A program made the position numbers and the translations under genes. A model generated the notes under the pieces. The model was not told the DNA's origin. It made no database searches and worked only from the letters and a program-made list of their open reading frames with translations. From Zygotorulaspora mrakii (Eukaryota; Ascomycota; Saccharomycetes; Saccharomycetales; Saccharomycetaceae): 64,000 nucleotides of DNA. How positions within the stretch are numbered: the stretch's first letter is position 1; each line of letters begins with the position of its first letter. The DNA is taken from positions 1-64,000 of the forward strand of contig NC_050725.1 in NCBI RefSeq assembly GCF_013402915.1, read 5' to 3'. Shown here one piece after another: positions 19,459 to 28,251 of this stretch.

Positions 19459-21063
19459 CTAAATCGTGTAACGGAAGTGTCTGTTCTGGACATCGGTCAA
19501 GTTCTGTCTGTCCACCTCCTCACCAATCTCTATGGCAGTTATAACATTCTGGGGGTCTTCTAGGTGCTCTCCGTCTCTTTTTCTGTTCTCCAAAGTGCAG
19601 AGAAATGCATACATGGCGGCGCAGAAAATCATAATAACACAAGCTGCCAGCATAGCCTTGATACCAGTCTGGTAAGTAGGACTCTCGGAGTTTAGGAAAA
19701 ATTGAGGGCCTATTAAATTTCCTAATGCGTAAAATACACCAACGCTAAAAGAAGTGAATGCTTTCTTAGTGGCGCCACTGGTATTCGAGGAAAATAGAGA
19801 CAGAGCAAGAACATAAGGGGTATTGAAGAAGCCGCAGATATAAACTGCTGCCAGACACGCATTTCTGTGTGTTTCTGGGGATATTTTCCAAATCATTATG
19901 ATACCCGTCATTGTAACTGCTGAGGTAAAACAGATCAAAACACATCTTATGTTTTTAATGAAATAGGTTGCCGCTGCTGCCAAAAGTGAAACAACCATTG
20001 CAACACTTGCTTGTGGAGTTGCCAGAAGCATAGTTCTGAAATTAGAGAATCCGAACCCTCTGATGATGAAGGTGTTGAAGTTCGTGATACCAGAATTAAC
20101 AAAGTTCTGCACGATGATGAAGACTATGATGAGCCAGTATTTTGCATCAAAAATACTTTCACGCATCTGTGACCATTCCAAGCGGTCCACACCGATATGG
20201 ATACCGGTCTGGTTTGTAGCAATTCTTGCAACTGCACACTCCTTCTCTTTTTTGTTGAGGAACCAAGCTGACTCAATGTCTTTTGGAACAACAAGGTAAG
20301 TGAATAGACCAAAGACAATCGTGACAGCTCCATAAACAATAAACATATACTGCCAGATGTGTAATTTGGCATTCCAGTGACCAAAAGCATACCCAAAGAT
20401 ACCATTGAAAATACCAGCAAAAGTGTTAGACCACATAGCCATTCTAAGTGGTTGCTCCCTTTTGGTATACCAACTTGACGACAGGATGATACAACAGGGC
20501 TGAAGAGCAGCTTCAAACACCCCTAAAAAGAATCTCAAAGTGGCAAATCCAGCAAAGTTCTTGCATGCGGCCAAAAGCATAACAAGAACGCCCCATCCAA
20601 TCAGGAGCAATGACATAAATCCCGGTAAGTTTTTTATCTTTGGAAGTAAGAAAAAGACGGGAAATTGCATGAACAAATAACTGATGTAAAAAATAGTGGC
20701 AAGCCAACTGTACTCTTGGCCCTGTAAATTCAGATCTGTCCTTAGGTCGTAAATAGCCGCATATGACAGCGAGTTTTTGTCCAAAATTTGCAAGAAAACG
20801 CAACACGTCAAGAACGGAAGTATTACCAGATCTATTTTCATCACCACTTTCTTGTTCAGCTTCAGCCTATCTGCAGCTAACTCTGAGTCATTGCTCAGCC
20901 TACTGACGACCCCTATCTCGTTGTTTTTGTCACCTGATGGACCTAAACCGTCATGTGGGCCAATTGTATTTTCGAGCTCTTCTGATATATTGCCATATTC
21001 CAGCTTGCTTGCTGAGCCCTGCTGGCTTGCAGAGGAATTGTCAAGCCTGTATTTATTGCTCAT
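19459..21063 (-). CDS. Dal5-family MFS permease (anion:cation symporter)
   Basis: 534-aa transporter of the allantoate/nicotinate/vitamin permease group (Dal5, Tna1, Vht1, Yct1, Thi73 relatives). The ATG at 21063 is used because the longer frame starts with TTG. A hydrophilic N-terminus of about 75 residues is followed by the hallmark RLKLNKKVVMKIDLVILPFL and LQILDKNSLSYAAIYDL at membrane segment 1, then about 12 hydrophobic segments. FLGVFEAALQPCCIILSSSWYTKREQPLRMA is the typical segment 4-5 region, and WNAKLHIWQYMFIVYGAVT the segment 6 region. The substrate is not identifiable; a monocarboxylate, vitamin or amide anion is likely. Two GATAAG-type sites upstream suggest control by nitrogen source, as for DAL5. 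Plasma-membrane protein. Confidence 0.88.
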   Translation of the reverse strand: MSNKYRLDNSSASQQGSASKLEYGNISEELENTIGPHDGLGPSGDKNNEIGVVSRLSNDSELAADRLKLNKKVVMKIDLVILPFLTCCVFLQILDKNSLSYAAIYDLRTDLNLQGQEYSWLATIFYISYLFMQFPVFFLLPKIKNLPGFMSLLLIGWGVLVMLLAACKNFAGFATLRFFLGVFEAALQPCCIILSSSWYTKREQPLRMAMWSNTFAGIFNGIFGYAFGHWNAKLHIWQYMFIVYGAVTIVFGLFTYLVVPKDIESAWFLNKKEKECAVARIATNQTGIHIGVDRLEWSQMRESIFDAKYWLIIVFIIVQNFVNSGITNFNTFIIRGFGFSNFRTMLLATPQASVAMVVSLLAAAATYFIKNIRCVLICFTSAVTMTGIIMIWKISPETHRNACLAAVYICGFFNTPYVLALSLFSSNTSGATKKAFTSFSVGVFYALGNLIGPQFFLNSESPTYQTGIKAMLAACVIMIFCAAMYAFLCTLENRKRDGEHLEDPQNVITAIEIGEEVDRQNLTDVQNRHFRYTI

Positions 21064-22027
21064 CCTACCTCTCGCCCTATTCAACTTGGCTTACTTTGTC
21101 CGATTCGTCTGGCAAATTCGTCTCTTTCGTTGAAATCTGATCCCATTAATATAAGAGCACTGGAAGGCTTGACACTCTGATTTCATCACACTGCACTTAC
21201 GAAAACCATCGAGACTTAAAACAAGAAAAAATGAATAATCTAAATGAATGATCTTATCATGGCTCCAGCGTCAATCAGCCCCAGCGTCAATCAGCCATAC
21301 CTAGCGACGCCACATATCTCTATCAATGATGCGTTCGTTACACACGGCAAATGACTTTCGGGATTAATTTTCCGTGTCAAAACCGCGAGCGATAAGAAAC
21401 TCTTGACACCCACTTCCTGGAAGTGGGTCAGACCTAAGGACAGCTACATTTCAGCAAAAAACCAGAAAGACAAAAAAAGACAGAAAAAGTCAATGGCGAT
21501 GCTTAACAGCAACGTCAGATTTAAATGCACGTTCTTAAAGCTTTGGTATCTTTCATTTGACTGAGTAACTTGCCCTTAGCAAAAAGAGGCCTGAACGGGT
21601 ATACAGCATTTAGAGAAGCCTGAAGACTTGAAGATAGTGTGACAATTTATCAAGTTTGGCTAGTTTGTTGCGAAAGTCTCCTTTCACAAACGAGTTTGTC
21701 GACCATCACATGGTGTTGTTTCACAAACTACGCTATAGGTTGCTGCAGTGCAATATGCATGTTGCTGTGGTGTGCCTTACCTGCGCAGTGTAACCTTCGT
21801 CTGAGAGATGAGTGAGGAAAATGAGGACAAGAGTCACTGGAGAATCCGAAAATCGTCTTCGCAAGCAGGCCTCTCAATTTCTATGTAACATATTAAAAGT
21901 ATGTAAGCGGAAAGTTCGTGGGGGTGAAGACCAAGGCGTGTAGGCGTAAAATGGAGTTGGTGCTCGCAAATAGTTCATGTATATAGCTCCGCAGTCAGTA
22001 GGATGCAGCAGTTTATACGTGGAGCGC
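21064..22027. promoter_or_regulatory. Dal5-family permease promoter region with GATA sites and repeats
   Basis: 964 bp between the permease start and the aminotransferase stop. CTTATC at 21253-21258 and GATAAG at 21391-21396 match the GATA-factor (Gln3/Gat1-type) core. A 16-bp unit CCAGCGTCAATCAGCC is perfectly duplicated at 21265-21280 and 21281-21296. A perfect dyad lies at 21408-21428. No coding frame is supported. Confidence 0.5.
21408..21428. repeat. Perfect 10-bp inverted repeat with one-base centre
   Basis: ACCCACTTCC (21408-21417), T, GGAAGTGGGT (21419-21428). The arms are exact reverse complements, giving a 21-bp dyad about 345 bp upstream of the Dal5-family permease ATG. It looks like a binding site for a dimeric regulator; the factor is unknown. 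Confidence 0.6.
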
Positions 22028-22942
22028 CTAAGAGGAAATAAACTCCTTGTATATGTCGCTTATTTTCTTCGTTACCTCTCCAGGCAAACCCGTTCCAATG
22101 GCACGGCCATCGATCGAGGTAACCGGTGTAACCCCACCTAAAGTTCCTGTGACAAAAGCTTCGTCGGCAGAATAGGTCTCTGCCAAGGTGAAATCAACCT
22201 CACGTAAAGTTCCTATCTTTTCCTGGAATAATTTTATGATCTTCTTCCTGGTTATACCGTTGAAATTATATAGCCCAGTTGATGTCCAGAGTTCACCTTT
22301 GCGCACAATAAAGAAATTGGTTGAATTACAACTGGCAACAAACCCACGAGGGTCTAACATCAGCGCCTCATCGCATCCAACGTTGATAGCTTGTAGAAGG
22401 GCCTGGATAAAGTTCAACCTACTGTGAGAATTTAATCGTAAGTCAAATACATCTGGTGTACTACAGCGAATGGTAGATGTAAGTAGTTTAAGTCCCTTGG
22501 ACCATATAGCTGGATTGGGAGCTTTATATTCAGCGACGATCACGATAGTTGGAGGGCCAAGCGCGAAACGAGGGTCTTGATTGGGAGTTTTTTTTGTACC
22601 ACGAGTGAGCATCAGACGGATATGAGCACCATCATGCATGTCGTTCTCTTCGGTCGTCTTATAAATTTCACGAATCATTTCATCTTTTGACAGTCCTATA
22701 TTAATTTGAATGCTTGCAGCACCGGAATAGAGACGATCCATATGCTCGTCAACTGCCAATAGTTTGCCATTGATTAAGCGCATGCCTTCCCAGACACCGT
22801 CCCCTAGAGCGAACCCTGCATCGAAGACCGAAACAGAAGCTTCATTTCTGGGGTAGAATTCACCGTTTACGTAGACTTTAACATTCTCATTCCTTGCATC
22901 AGCCGCGTAGCTTTGAGCACTATATTTCGTTTGATCTTGCAT
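22028..22942 (-). CDS. Class IV aminotransferase-fold protein (BCAT/D-amino-acid aminotransferase-like)
   Basis: 304 aa from the ATG at 22942 (two codons further up is a GTG). The fold-type IV PLP architecture is clear: VYVNGEFYPRNEASVSVFDAGFALGDGVWEGMR near the N-terminus, HMDRLYSGA (about 67-75), GCDEALMLDPRGFVASCNSTNFFIV (about 189-213) and LYNFNGITRKKII (225-237). The protein resembles bacterial proteins of this fold more than Bat1/Bat2. In classical members a lysine forms the PLP Schiff base in a KSxNY-type segment; the ungapped equivalent here is NSHSRLN, with Asn171 at the lysine position and only Arg169 and Arg175 nearby. Activity is therefore uncertain: inactive, using another residue, or belonging to a distinct subfamily. 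Horizontal acquisition is possible but untested. Confidence 0.8.
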   Translation of the reverse strand: MQDQTKYSAQSYAADARNENVKVYVNGEFYPRNEASVSVFDAGFALGDGVWEGMRLINGKLLAVDEHMDRLYSGAASIQINIGLSKDEMIREIYKTTEENDMHDGAHIRLMLTRGTKKTPNQDPRFALGPPTIVIVAEYKAPNPAIWSKGLKLLTSTIRCSTPDVFDLRLNSHSRLNFIQALLQAINVGCDEALMLDPRGFVASCNSTNFFIVRKGELWTSTGLYNFNGITRKKIIKLFQEKIGTLREVDFTLAETYSADEAFVTGTLGGVTPVTSIDGRAIGTGLPGEVTKKISDIYKEFISS

Positions 22943-23561
22943 TTCCACGCTAATAACAGATCAATTGACACAGTGTACCAATTTTTTTCAGCATCTTTTC
23001 AAGATTAATGGCAAAATTAAGAATTTTCCTCTACGTGCCTCTTATATTATAGCGCACATAATAATCATCCATGTTTTTCATCAAAAAAAGGAACGGCGAA
23101 TCAAAAAATGAAAATAGGAAATCTCATTTCTTTATCATTTAATTCAAAGGCATCTTAGATATTGCCTTTATCTACATTATGTGCAACTATTTAGTTTGTT
23201 TTTAGACTGGGCTCTTGAAATAGGCTGCTGTTTTATGATGTCAAACAAAAGTGCACAACCGAAATCGTAATTTGAGTTCGATCTTGCTTGGATGCGCAGT
23301 TACATTGCTCATTAAATTGATAATGATGGTATAGTATACGGTAGCAGATAAGGACTCTTTACTTGAATAGGTGAAAATCACAAGAGTATTGATAGACACG
23401 AAAAAATCATTGATAGGTTAGATTGAGATGCCAAGCCAAACCGAAGAATTTTTAATAATTAGTCCAAGGTTTTCAACATCTCAGTCTATGGCGCATTTTT
23501 TTAGCAAAATTGAGATTGTTAGACAGCAGACTTAAGGTCAATAAATAGCAAAATGTACACA
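22943..23561. other. Intergenic, upstream of the class IV aminotransferase-fold gene
   Basis: 619-bp AT-rich spacer between two genes on the same strand. It must hold the promoter of the gene starting at 22942; TATATTATAG-like sequence lies near 23043-23052. No coding or RNA feature seen. Confidence 0.4.
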
Positions 23562-24974
23562 TCAACTGCAGTCTTGGCGACCAGTATTGCTCAACCTCGA
23601 TGATTTGAGATGGAAACCGTCTAGTTTTTCAGGGAGAACTGCTTCAACGGCCTTATTTACACTCCCTTGCAATTCTTTATCATAAATTTCAAGCATCGAA
23701 TCTTTAAAAATGCGAGCTCCGATGACATAATCTTCAAGCTCATTAAAAATCTGAACACTAAATCTCACCCATAACTTTCTATTGTGATAATAGAAAGGAA
23801 CATAGGCCTTTCTCTCCATTGTCAAACGAGAACACACTGCCTTCACCCTTTTAAAGTAATTGAAATCCTTGTTCAGTTTTTCCTCTATTTCCTTGTATTT
23901 CTCACCAAGCGGTAAACTAACGTTAAAAAGTCCTTCTGGCACGAGCGACTTCCCCTCATTCTGTAGTAGTACTGAACCAGGTCCGAACTCCTTAATTACT
24001 GCGCTGATTGCCTCCTTTTGAAGTTTCTTTTGGTAGCTGCGGATACATTCCTCACCTCCACAAACTTGATTACGGAATTTAATGGCTTCACTGATGCAAA
24101 AATATTGAGAGTAGCTACAAGTTCCAATAAACCAAAACTTATTGTGCATCACGCTATCGTTGTGTTTGCGGTCTTCATCAGTTTTTGGTTGGGCGATAGG
24201 TTTGCATGATTCTGATGAGTAGTTCCAAGATATTGGCAAAGTTTGGATTATGCCATGATGCTTCTTATTCACATAGAGTAAAGCACATGCCTTAGGGACA
24301 CTTAACCACTTATGCAAATTTGTTGTCATAAAGTCCGGTTGTAAGTCATCCAGGAATTTCAATGATACTTGACCTGCAGCATGAGCACCATCCAACAATG
24401 ACATTGTATTATAGTTTTGGCATATTTTGATAAGATCTTCGTAAGGTAGCTTCACGCCTGGCATTGAAGAAATCATGTCAAACATGCACAATCGGTATTC
24501 GTTCGTGGAGAGTTTTTCCTCAAATTTGGACAGAACTTCGCTGTCCTCCAAGGGATAGCTCAATTCAATTACATCATATTGAAGGCCGTAATAATCACTC
24601 ATGAATTTGATGGTGTTTTTGCAAGCTTCATAGGCAGTTGAGTGAAACAAGATTTTGTCCTCCGAAAAATTCCATGGTATCGAACGTATAACAGTATTAA
24701 CACCAGTCGTAGCATTTGTGACAAGTGCCAAGTTCCTTGAATCAACTTCGATGTAATCACTTAGAGCCTGAATTTGCTCTCTGTACAATTCCTCCACTTC
24801 AAAAGTTTCGAAGTAGTCGGGATACCACTCATGTCTGCGGGCAACTTCATTTTGCTTATCTATAACGCAGGTGGGAGTAGTTCCGAAAGATCCGTGATTT
24901 AAAAGTATGACATTTGGATCCAAGAGAGTGTAATGCTGTTCTTTGAATTTGTGGCCGAAAGCAGCTACAACCAT
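23562..24974 (-). CDS. Class V PLP enzyme, Egt2/isopenicillin-N-epimerase-like
   Basis: 470-aa aminotransferase class V protein of the cysteine-desulfurase/isopenicillin-N-epimerase branch. LLNHGSFGTTP (24-34) and TNATTGVNTVIRSI (86-99) form the cofactor-phosphate region. The PLP-pairing Asp195 lies in LLDGAHAAGQ (194-202), and the Schiff-base Lys222 in TNLHKWLSVPKACALLYV (218-235). The catalytic residues look intact. It resembles fungal hercynylcysteine sulfoxide lyases (Egt2, ergothioneine synthesis), but that branch also contains uncharacterised lyases and epimerases. S. cerevisiae has no ergothioneine pathway and no Egt1 partner is present in this window. A TATATATA and a TGAGTCA lie about 85-105 bp upstream. 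The start is the ATG at 24974. Confidence 0.85.
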   Translation of the reverse strand: MVVAAFGHKFKEQHYTLLDPNVILLNHGSFGTTPTCVIDKQNEVARRHEWYPDYFETFEVEELYREQIQALSDYIEVDSRNLALVTNATTGVNTVIRSIPWNFSEDKILFHSTAYEACKNTIKFMSDYYGLQYDVIELSYPLEDSEVLSKFEEKLSTNEYRLCMFDMISSMPGVKLPYEDLIKICQNYNTMSLLDGAHAAGQVSLKFLDDLQPDFMTTNLHKWLSVPKACALLYVNKKHHGIIQTLPISWNYSSESCKPIAQPKTDEDRKHNDSVMHNKFWFIGTCSYSQYFCISEAIKFRNQVCGGEECIRSYQKKLQKEAISAVIKEFGPGSVLLQNEGKSLVPEGLFNVSLPLGEKYKEIEEKLNKDFNYFKRVKAVCSRLTMERKAYVPFYYHNRKLWVRFSVQIFNELEDYVIGARIFKDSMLEIYDKELQGSVNKAVEAVLPEKLDGFHLKSSRLSNTGRQDCS

Positions 24975-27016
24975 TTTATTTGGAGCTGCAGAAGTGCCTT
25001 TTTTTCGATGGATTGACGTTTCGCTCTAAATCTCGCGCCTACAATACGTCTCTATATATACAGTTTCGAGAAATGTGAGTCACAGATAAAATCTTGTGAC
25101 AACGAACGGACATGCCATATAATGAGCATGCCATATAATGTGGTCCTTTATGAACTTGAAGTTACATTTTCATATAAACTTTGACTGACGTCGTACGTTG
25201 ACTCATGGCGATTATTACTTCTTCTTCATCCTTCACCTTGCTCCTTCACCTTATTATCGCCAAAATTAGCACTGGTTTGAAGATGAGTTCTAAATGAAAG
25301 TCATCATGTAATACTTTAATGTAAAAGTTGTGTATTTGCCACAAAAAAAACTCCTCATTAGTAAGATTTGGGAAGAAGTTAAGTCGCTACATTACTCATA
25401 GACGACTAATTACATTTTTCTCGTGATCGGCTCTGATTACATTTCACAACTTGATGATTGTGCTGGAGCATATTCAATATACTCGTCACAGCTAGATACA
25501 GAAGTCCTACGCATCAGGTATCTGCTATCGACCGTGCAGTGAATAAAATTTGCGTATCTTTTCATGTTGAAAACTCTTCAGTGTGTACTTTAAACTCAAA
25601 AGCGCAAGATGAAAGCACCAGATGTCCATAAAAATGCCAAAGACTTGTTTCGCATTTTTCAAAACTGTACCACTAATTGATTACTATGCGTTTTTTTGCG
25701 TTGTTCGTGCAAGCAATAGCTGGCTTCCGTGGTCAGAGGGAAGAAGTTTCCTTGGAAGCACAGTAATAATACGATACATTTTTTCACTGTGTTGCTCAAC
25801 TCAATAAACTTTGCTCGTTTTTATAACATTTAGTTTTAGAGGCTGCCACTCTTTGGGCGCAGTCAATAAAAGGGGAATCAAAAAGTTTCCGCTACTTTTC
25901 TGTAGTGAAACTTAATTATGTTCGTGCCATGCGTGGCTGAAAATTATTGTAGTCTTACATCTAGACGCAATACTGTTTTGACTCCGTTTTCAGAACTTGG
26001 ATGCCATGCAGGCCTTTGAAAAGATATTCAGTCCTAGAGGGTAGAGCTTTTACACCCTTAAAAAGCACAATCTCTAATTATCACGAGCAATAGCTTTAGA
26101 GATGTTGATGTAGAGATTTCTGTTTAAACGTGAACAAAAGGCAGATGAGATGAAGCTTTAACTAGCGCGACAAACGAATCAAGTCAGGTGAAGCCCTGAC
26201 AGAACGTCAATTTCTTCTAGAGAGTTTTTGACTCATGCTCTATCTTTGGAGGTCTACAATTTAGGAATCTAACTATTGTAGGATCTACGGCATAGAATAA
26301 AAATTGACAGATGTAGTATAGATTCCATGAGATTGGAAAAATGGTGTGATGTGAGCAGGCATGATGGATTGATGACAGGTCAGATTCTTCATTTGTCGTT
26401 CTCTCTTATGGTTAAATAGGTGCAACAGTCAAGTATAAATAACGAAATTTTTTTAGATTTCTTATAGTTTTCATTTTACTCTGTGACACAGGGAATCAAG
26501 GAATCTATCTTGATAGCTGGATATCACAAAATTATCATCAACGTCAAATCACATCAGTATCACCAACAGCAGTATTCAGCCATCACAAACTTTTTTCCCC
26601 TACCACTTCTTCCAATACTCGTGCAACATGAAGCATTATCCCAGTAATGGGTTGTATTCTTTCGTTGAGCTCTAATTCAATTAACTGAATAATCTTTAGA
26701 TATCTGTTCGGAGTTATCCTACTGTTTATTCCAGGTAATAGTCCTGTATCTACTTTCCTCTGTTTATAATAAACTAAAGCAATAAAAGCTTATAGTGATA
26801 TATAACGTAATCTAATTAAATCCTTCTATCTTCGTTTCTGTTAAAAGTAATAGTAATAGCTAGTAATAATAGCTAATAGCCGCTGATCTGTTTTATAGTT
26901 CTCGCTTTACATTTATCATGCGCTACGATTATTACGATCAATACAGGTTTACTGGGTCATCAAGTACTATCGGGGAGTATGAATGCTAATACAACTCCCT
27001 TTAATACTACTGACTA
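24975..27016. other. 2.0-kb gene-poor spacer up to the tRNA-Tyr gene
   Basis: Contains the Egt2-like promoter, a TTAGTAA (reverse Yap1-type) near 25359, a duplicated CATGCCATATAATG (about 25111-25140), and a promoter-like stretch with TATAAAT at 26434-26440 leading to a 15-codon frame at 26628-26675, possibly the start of a decayed gene. No intact gene. Confidence 0.4.
25053..25082 (-). promoter_or_regulatory. TATA box and Gcn4-type site of the Egt2-like gene
   Basis: A TATATATA run near 25053-25060 and a TGAGTCA at about 25076-25082 lie within about 110 bp of the ATG at 24974. TGAGTCA is the yeast Gcn4/AP-1 core, so general amino-acid control is a reasonable inference. Confidence 0.45.
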
Positions 27017-27115
27017 CTCTCGGTAGCCAAGTTGGTTTAAGGCGCAAGACTGTAATGTGTGTTGAAGAACAACGAAGTAATCTTGAGATCGGGCGTTCGA
27101 CTCGCCCCCGAGAGA
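27017..27115 (+). tRNA. tRNA-Tyr: tRNA-Tyr (GTA) with intron
   Basis: Near-identical to S. cerevisiae tRNA-Tyr. The acceptor stem CTCTCGG (27017-27023) pairs with CCGAGAG (27108-27114), discriminator A. Anticodon GTA is at 27052-27054. A 24-nt intron occupies 27056-27079, one base 3' of the anticodon, longer than the 14-nt intron of S. cerevisiae. The mature tRNA would be 75 nt. The T-loop GTTCGACTC is intact. A nine-T run at 27118-27126 is the RNA polymerase III terminator. The gene lies at the boundary between the accessory region and conserved synteny. Confidence 0.97.
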
Positions 27116-27260
27116 TATTTTTTTTTAAAATCTTCGGGTATTTCATCAATTATAATGGGTTTAGTACTTTTGATGTCGATTTAGCAATGTGAACGGCTAG
27201 TGTATTGCAAACATCGTCAGAAACATAAATTGTTGCCTGTAATTCTTATTAAATTAAGCT

Positions 27261-27827
27261 CTATCTCATATTTATATCGTATGAATCATTACAACAGGTG
27301 TCATTAAAATTACATTGAAGTTCCACTTGGCCCTTTGGAATCTTATCCCCCCAAGAATTTGTAAATGTATTTCCTGCATAATCGTGTTCAGCAGTGTTTT
27401 CATTCGTCAGTTCGTATTCCTCCGGCGTCAAATCGTACAAACTATATTGGACTGACTCGATACATGCCCAGCTGTTATCTACATCTTTTTCCTCTTCATA
27501 GTACCCACGAATCATATACTCCTCAGTCTCAGAATAAGGTGAAGGCAGATTCTCCTCTCGAGTGGATTTTTCTGTCATATCTACATCAGCTGGAGTTGGT
27601 GCGGGTGTTATAAAAGGCAATTCTACCTTACTGTTGTTCAACTGAAAACAACCACCCTGCAGTGGCTGCCGCTTGGAATGTGCAAAGTTGTCGTTCTTTG
27701 TCCTTTTCGCACAGGGAACTGACAATGCATCCTTCTCAAAGTGATTGATGCTCCTCTTGATGGAAGAATTATCAACAGCTTGAGCGCTGAGCCGGCTGCC
27801 AAAATTTGTGTTATAATCACAGTACAT
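27261..27827 (-). CDS. Uncharacterised protein, positional counterpart of YML053C
   Basis: 188 aa from the ATG at 27827; the first codon of the longer frame is TTG. It is hydrophilic, without membrane segments or a known domain. A basic N-terminal third contains KRSINHFEKD and CAKRTK. A proline-containing middle (ITPAPTPADVDM) is followed by an acidic half rich in Glu, Asp, Tyr and Asn, with DLTPEEYEL. Orientation and position, minus strand just left of SUR7, equal those of S. cerevisiae YML053C (about 212 aa, unknown function). Orthology is inferred from synteny, not from recognised sequence. The overall look suggests a nuclear or cytosolic regulatory protein. Confidence 0.6.
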   Translation of the reverse strand: MYCDYNTNFGSRLSAQAVDNSSIKRSINHFEKDALSVPCAKRTKNDNFAHSKRQPLQGGCFQLNNSKVELPFITPAPTPADVDMTEKSTREENLPSPYSETEEYMIRGYYEEEKDVDNSWACIESVQYSLYDLTPEEYELTNENTAEHDYAGNTFTNSWGDKIPKGQVELQCNFNDTCCNDSYDINMR

Positions 27828-28251
27828 CAATTTGTTAACAATAGATCACCACACAAGATCTGGGAGGGATAGCTTCATAGATCATCTCATAAGCAATTAT
27901 CTGATAGTTATTTCTTGAAATTTCAGCAAAGACCGTCGTCAGCATTGGCGCTCACCTGAGGTCTACGTTTCCGGTGATATTCTGCTTTTTTTTCCTGTTA
28001 AAAAAAGAGTTTTTGAGACTGAGATAGTAATGCGATGGGGCAACAAGGACAAAACGAAAAGACAAAGTGCATACCAAGTTGGTTATTATTTTCTTATAGA
28101 CGGCAAAAGGACTCCTTAAGTCATATTTGTTTATAACACTGTCCTTTTCGAATTAAATACATCCTGTGGAGAGCGAGATTATTCTTTCCTTCTCGTGTCT
28201 CGAGAACTTCAAACGTTTCAAAGCGAATTTACAGATAATAATATTATCAAG
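27828..28251. promoter_or_regulatory. Divergent intergenic region
   Basis: 424 bp between the YML053C-like and YJR056C-like genes, which diverge here. TTTTTTTCC and poly-A/T tracts near 27986-28010 are typical nucleosome-depleted promoter elements. No further feature is supported. Confidence 0.4.

Noticed and set aside
1..27000. A coordinated biosynthetic gene cluster spanning the accessory region
   Set aside because: Genes are widely spaced, on both strands, belong to unrelated families and lack a pathway regulator or core synthase. Only the HXT-DSF1 pair, and possibly the two monooxygenases, look functionally linked.
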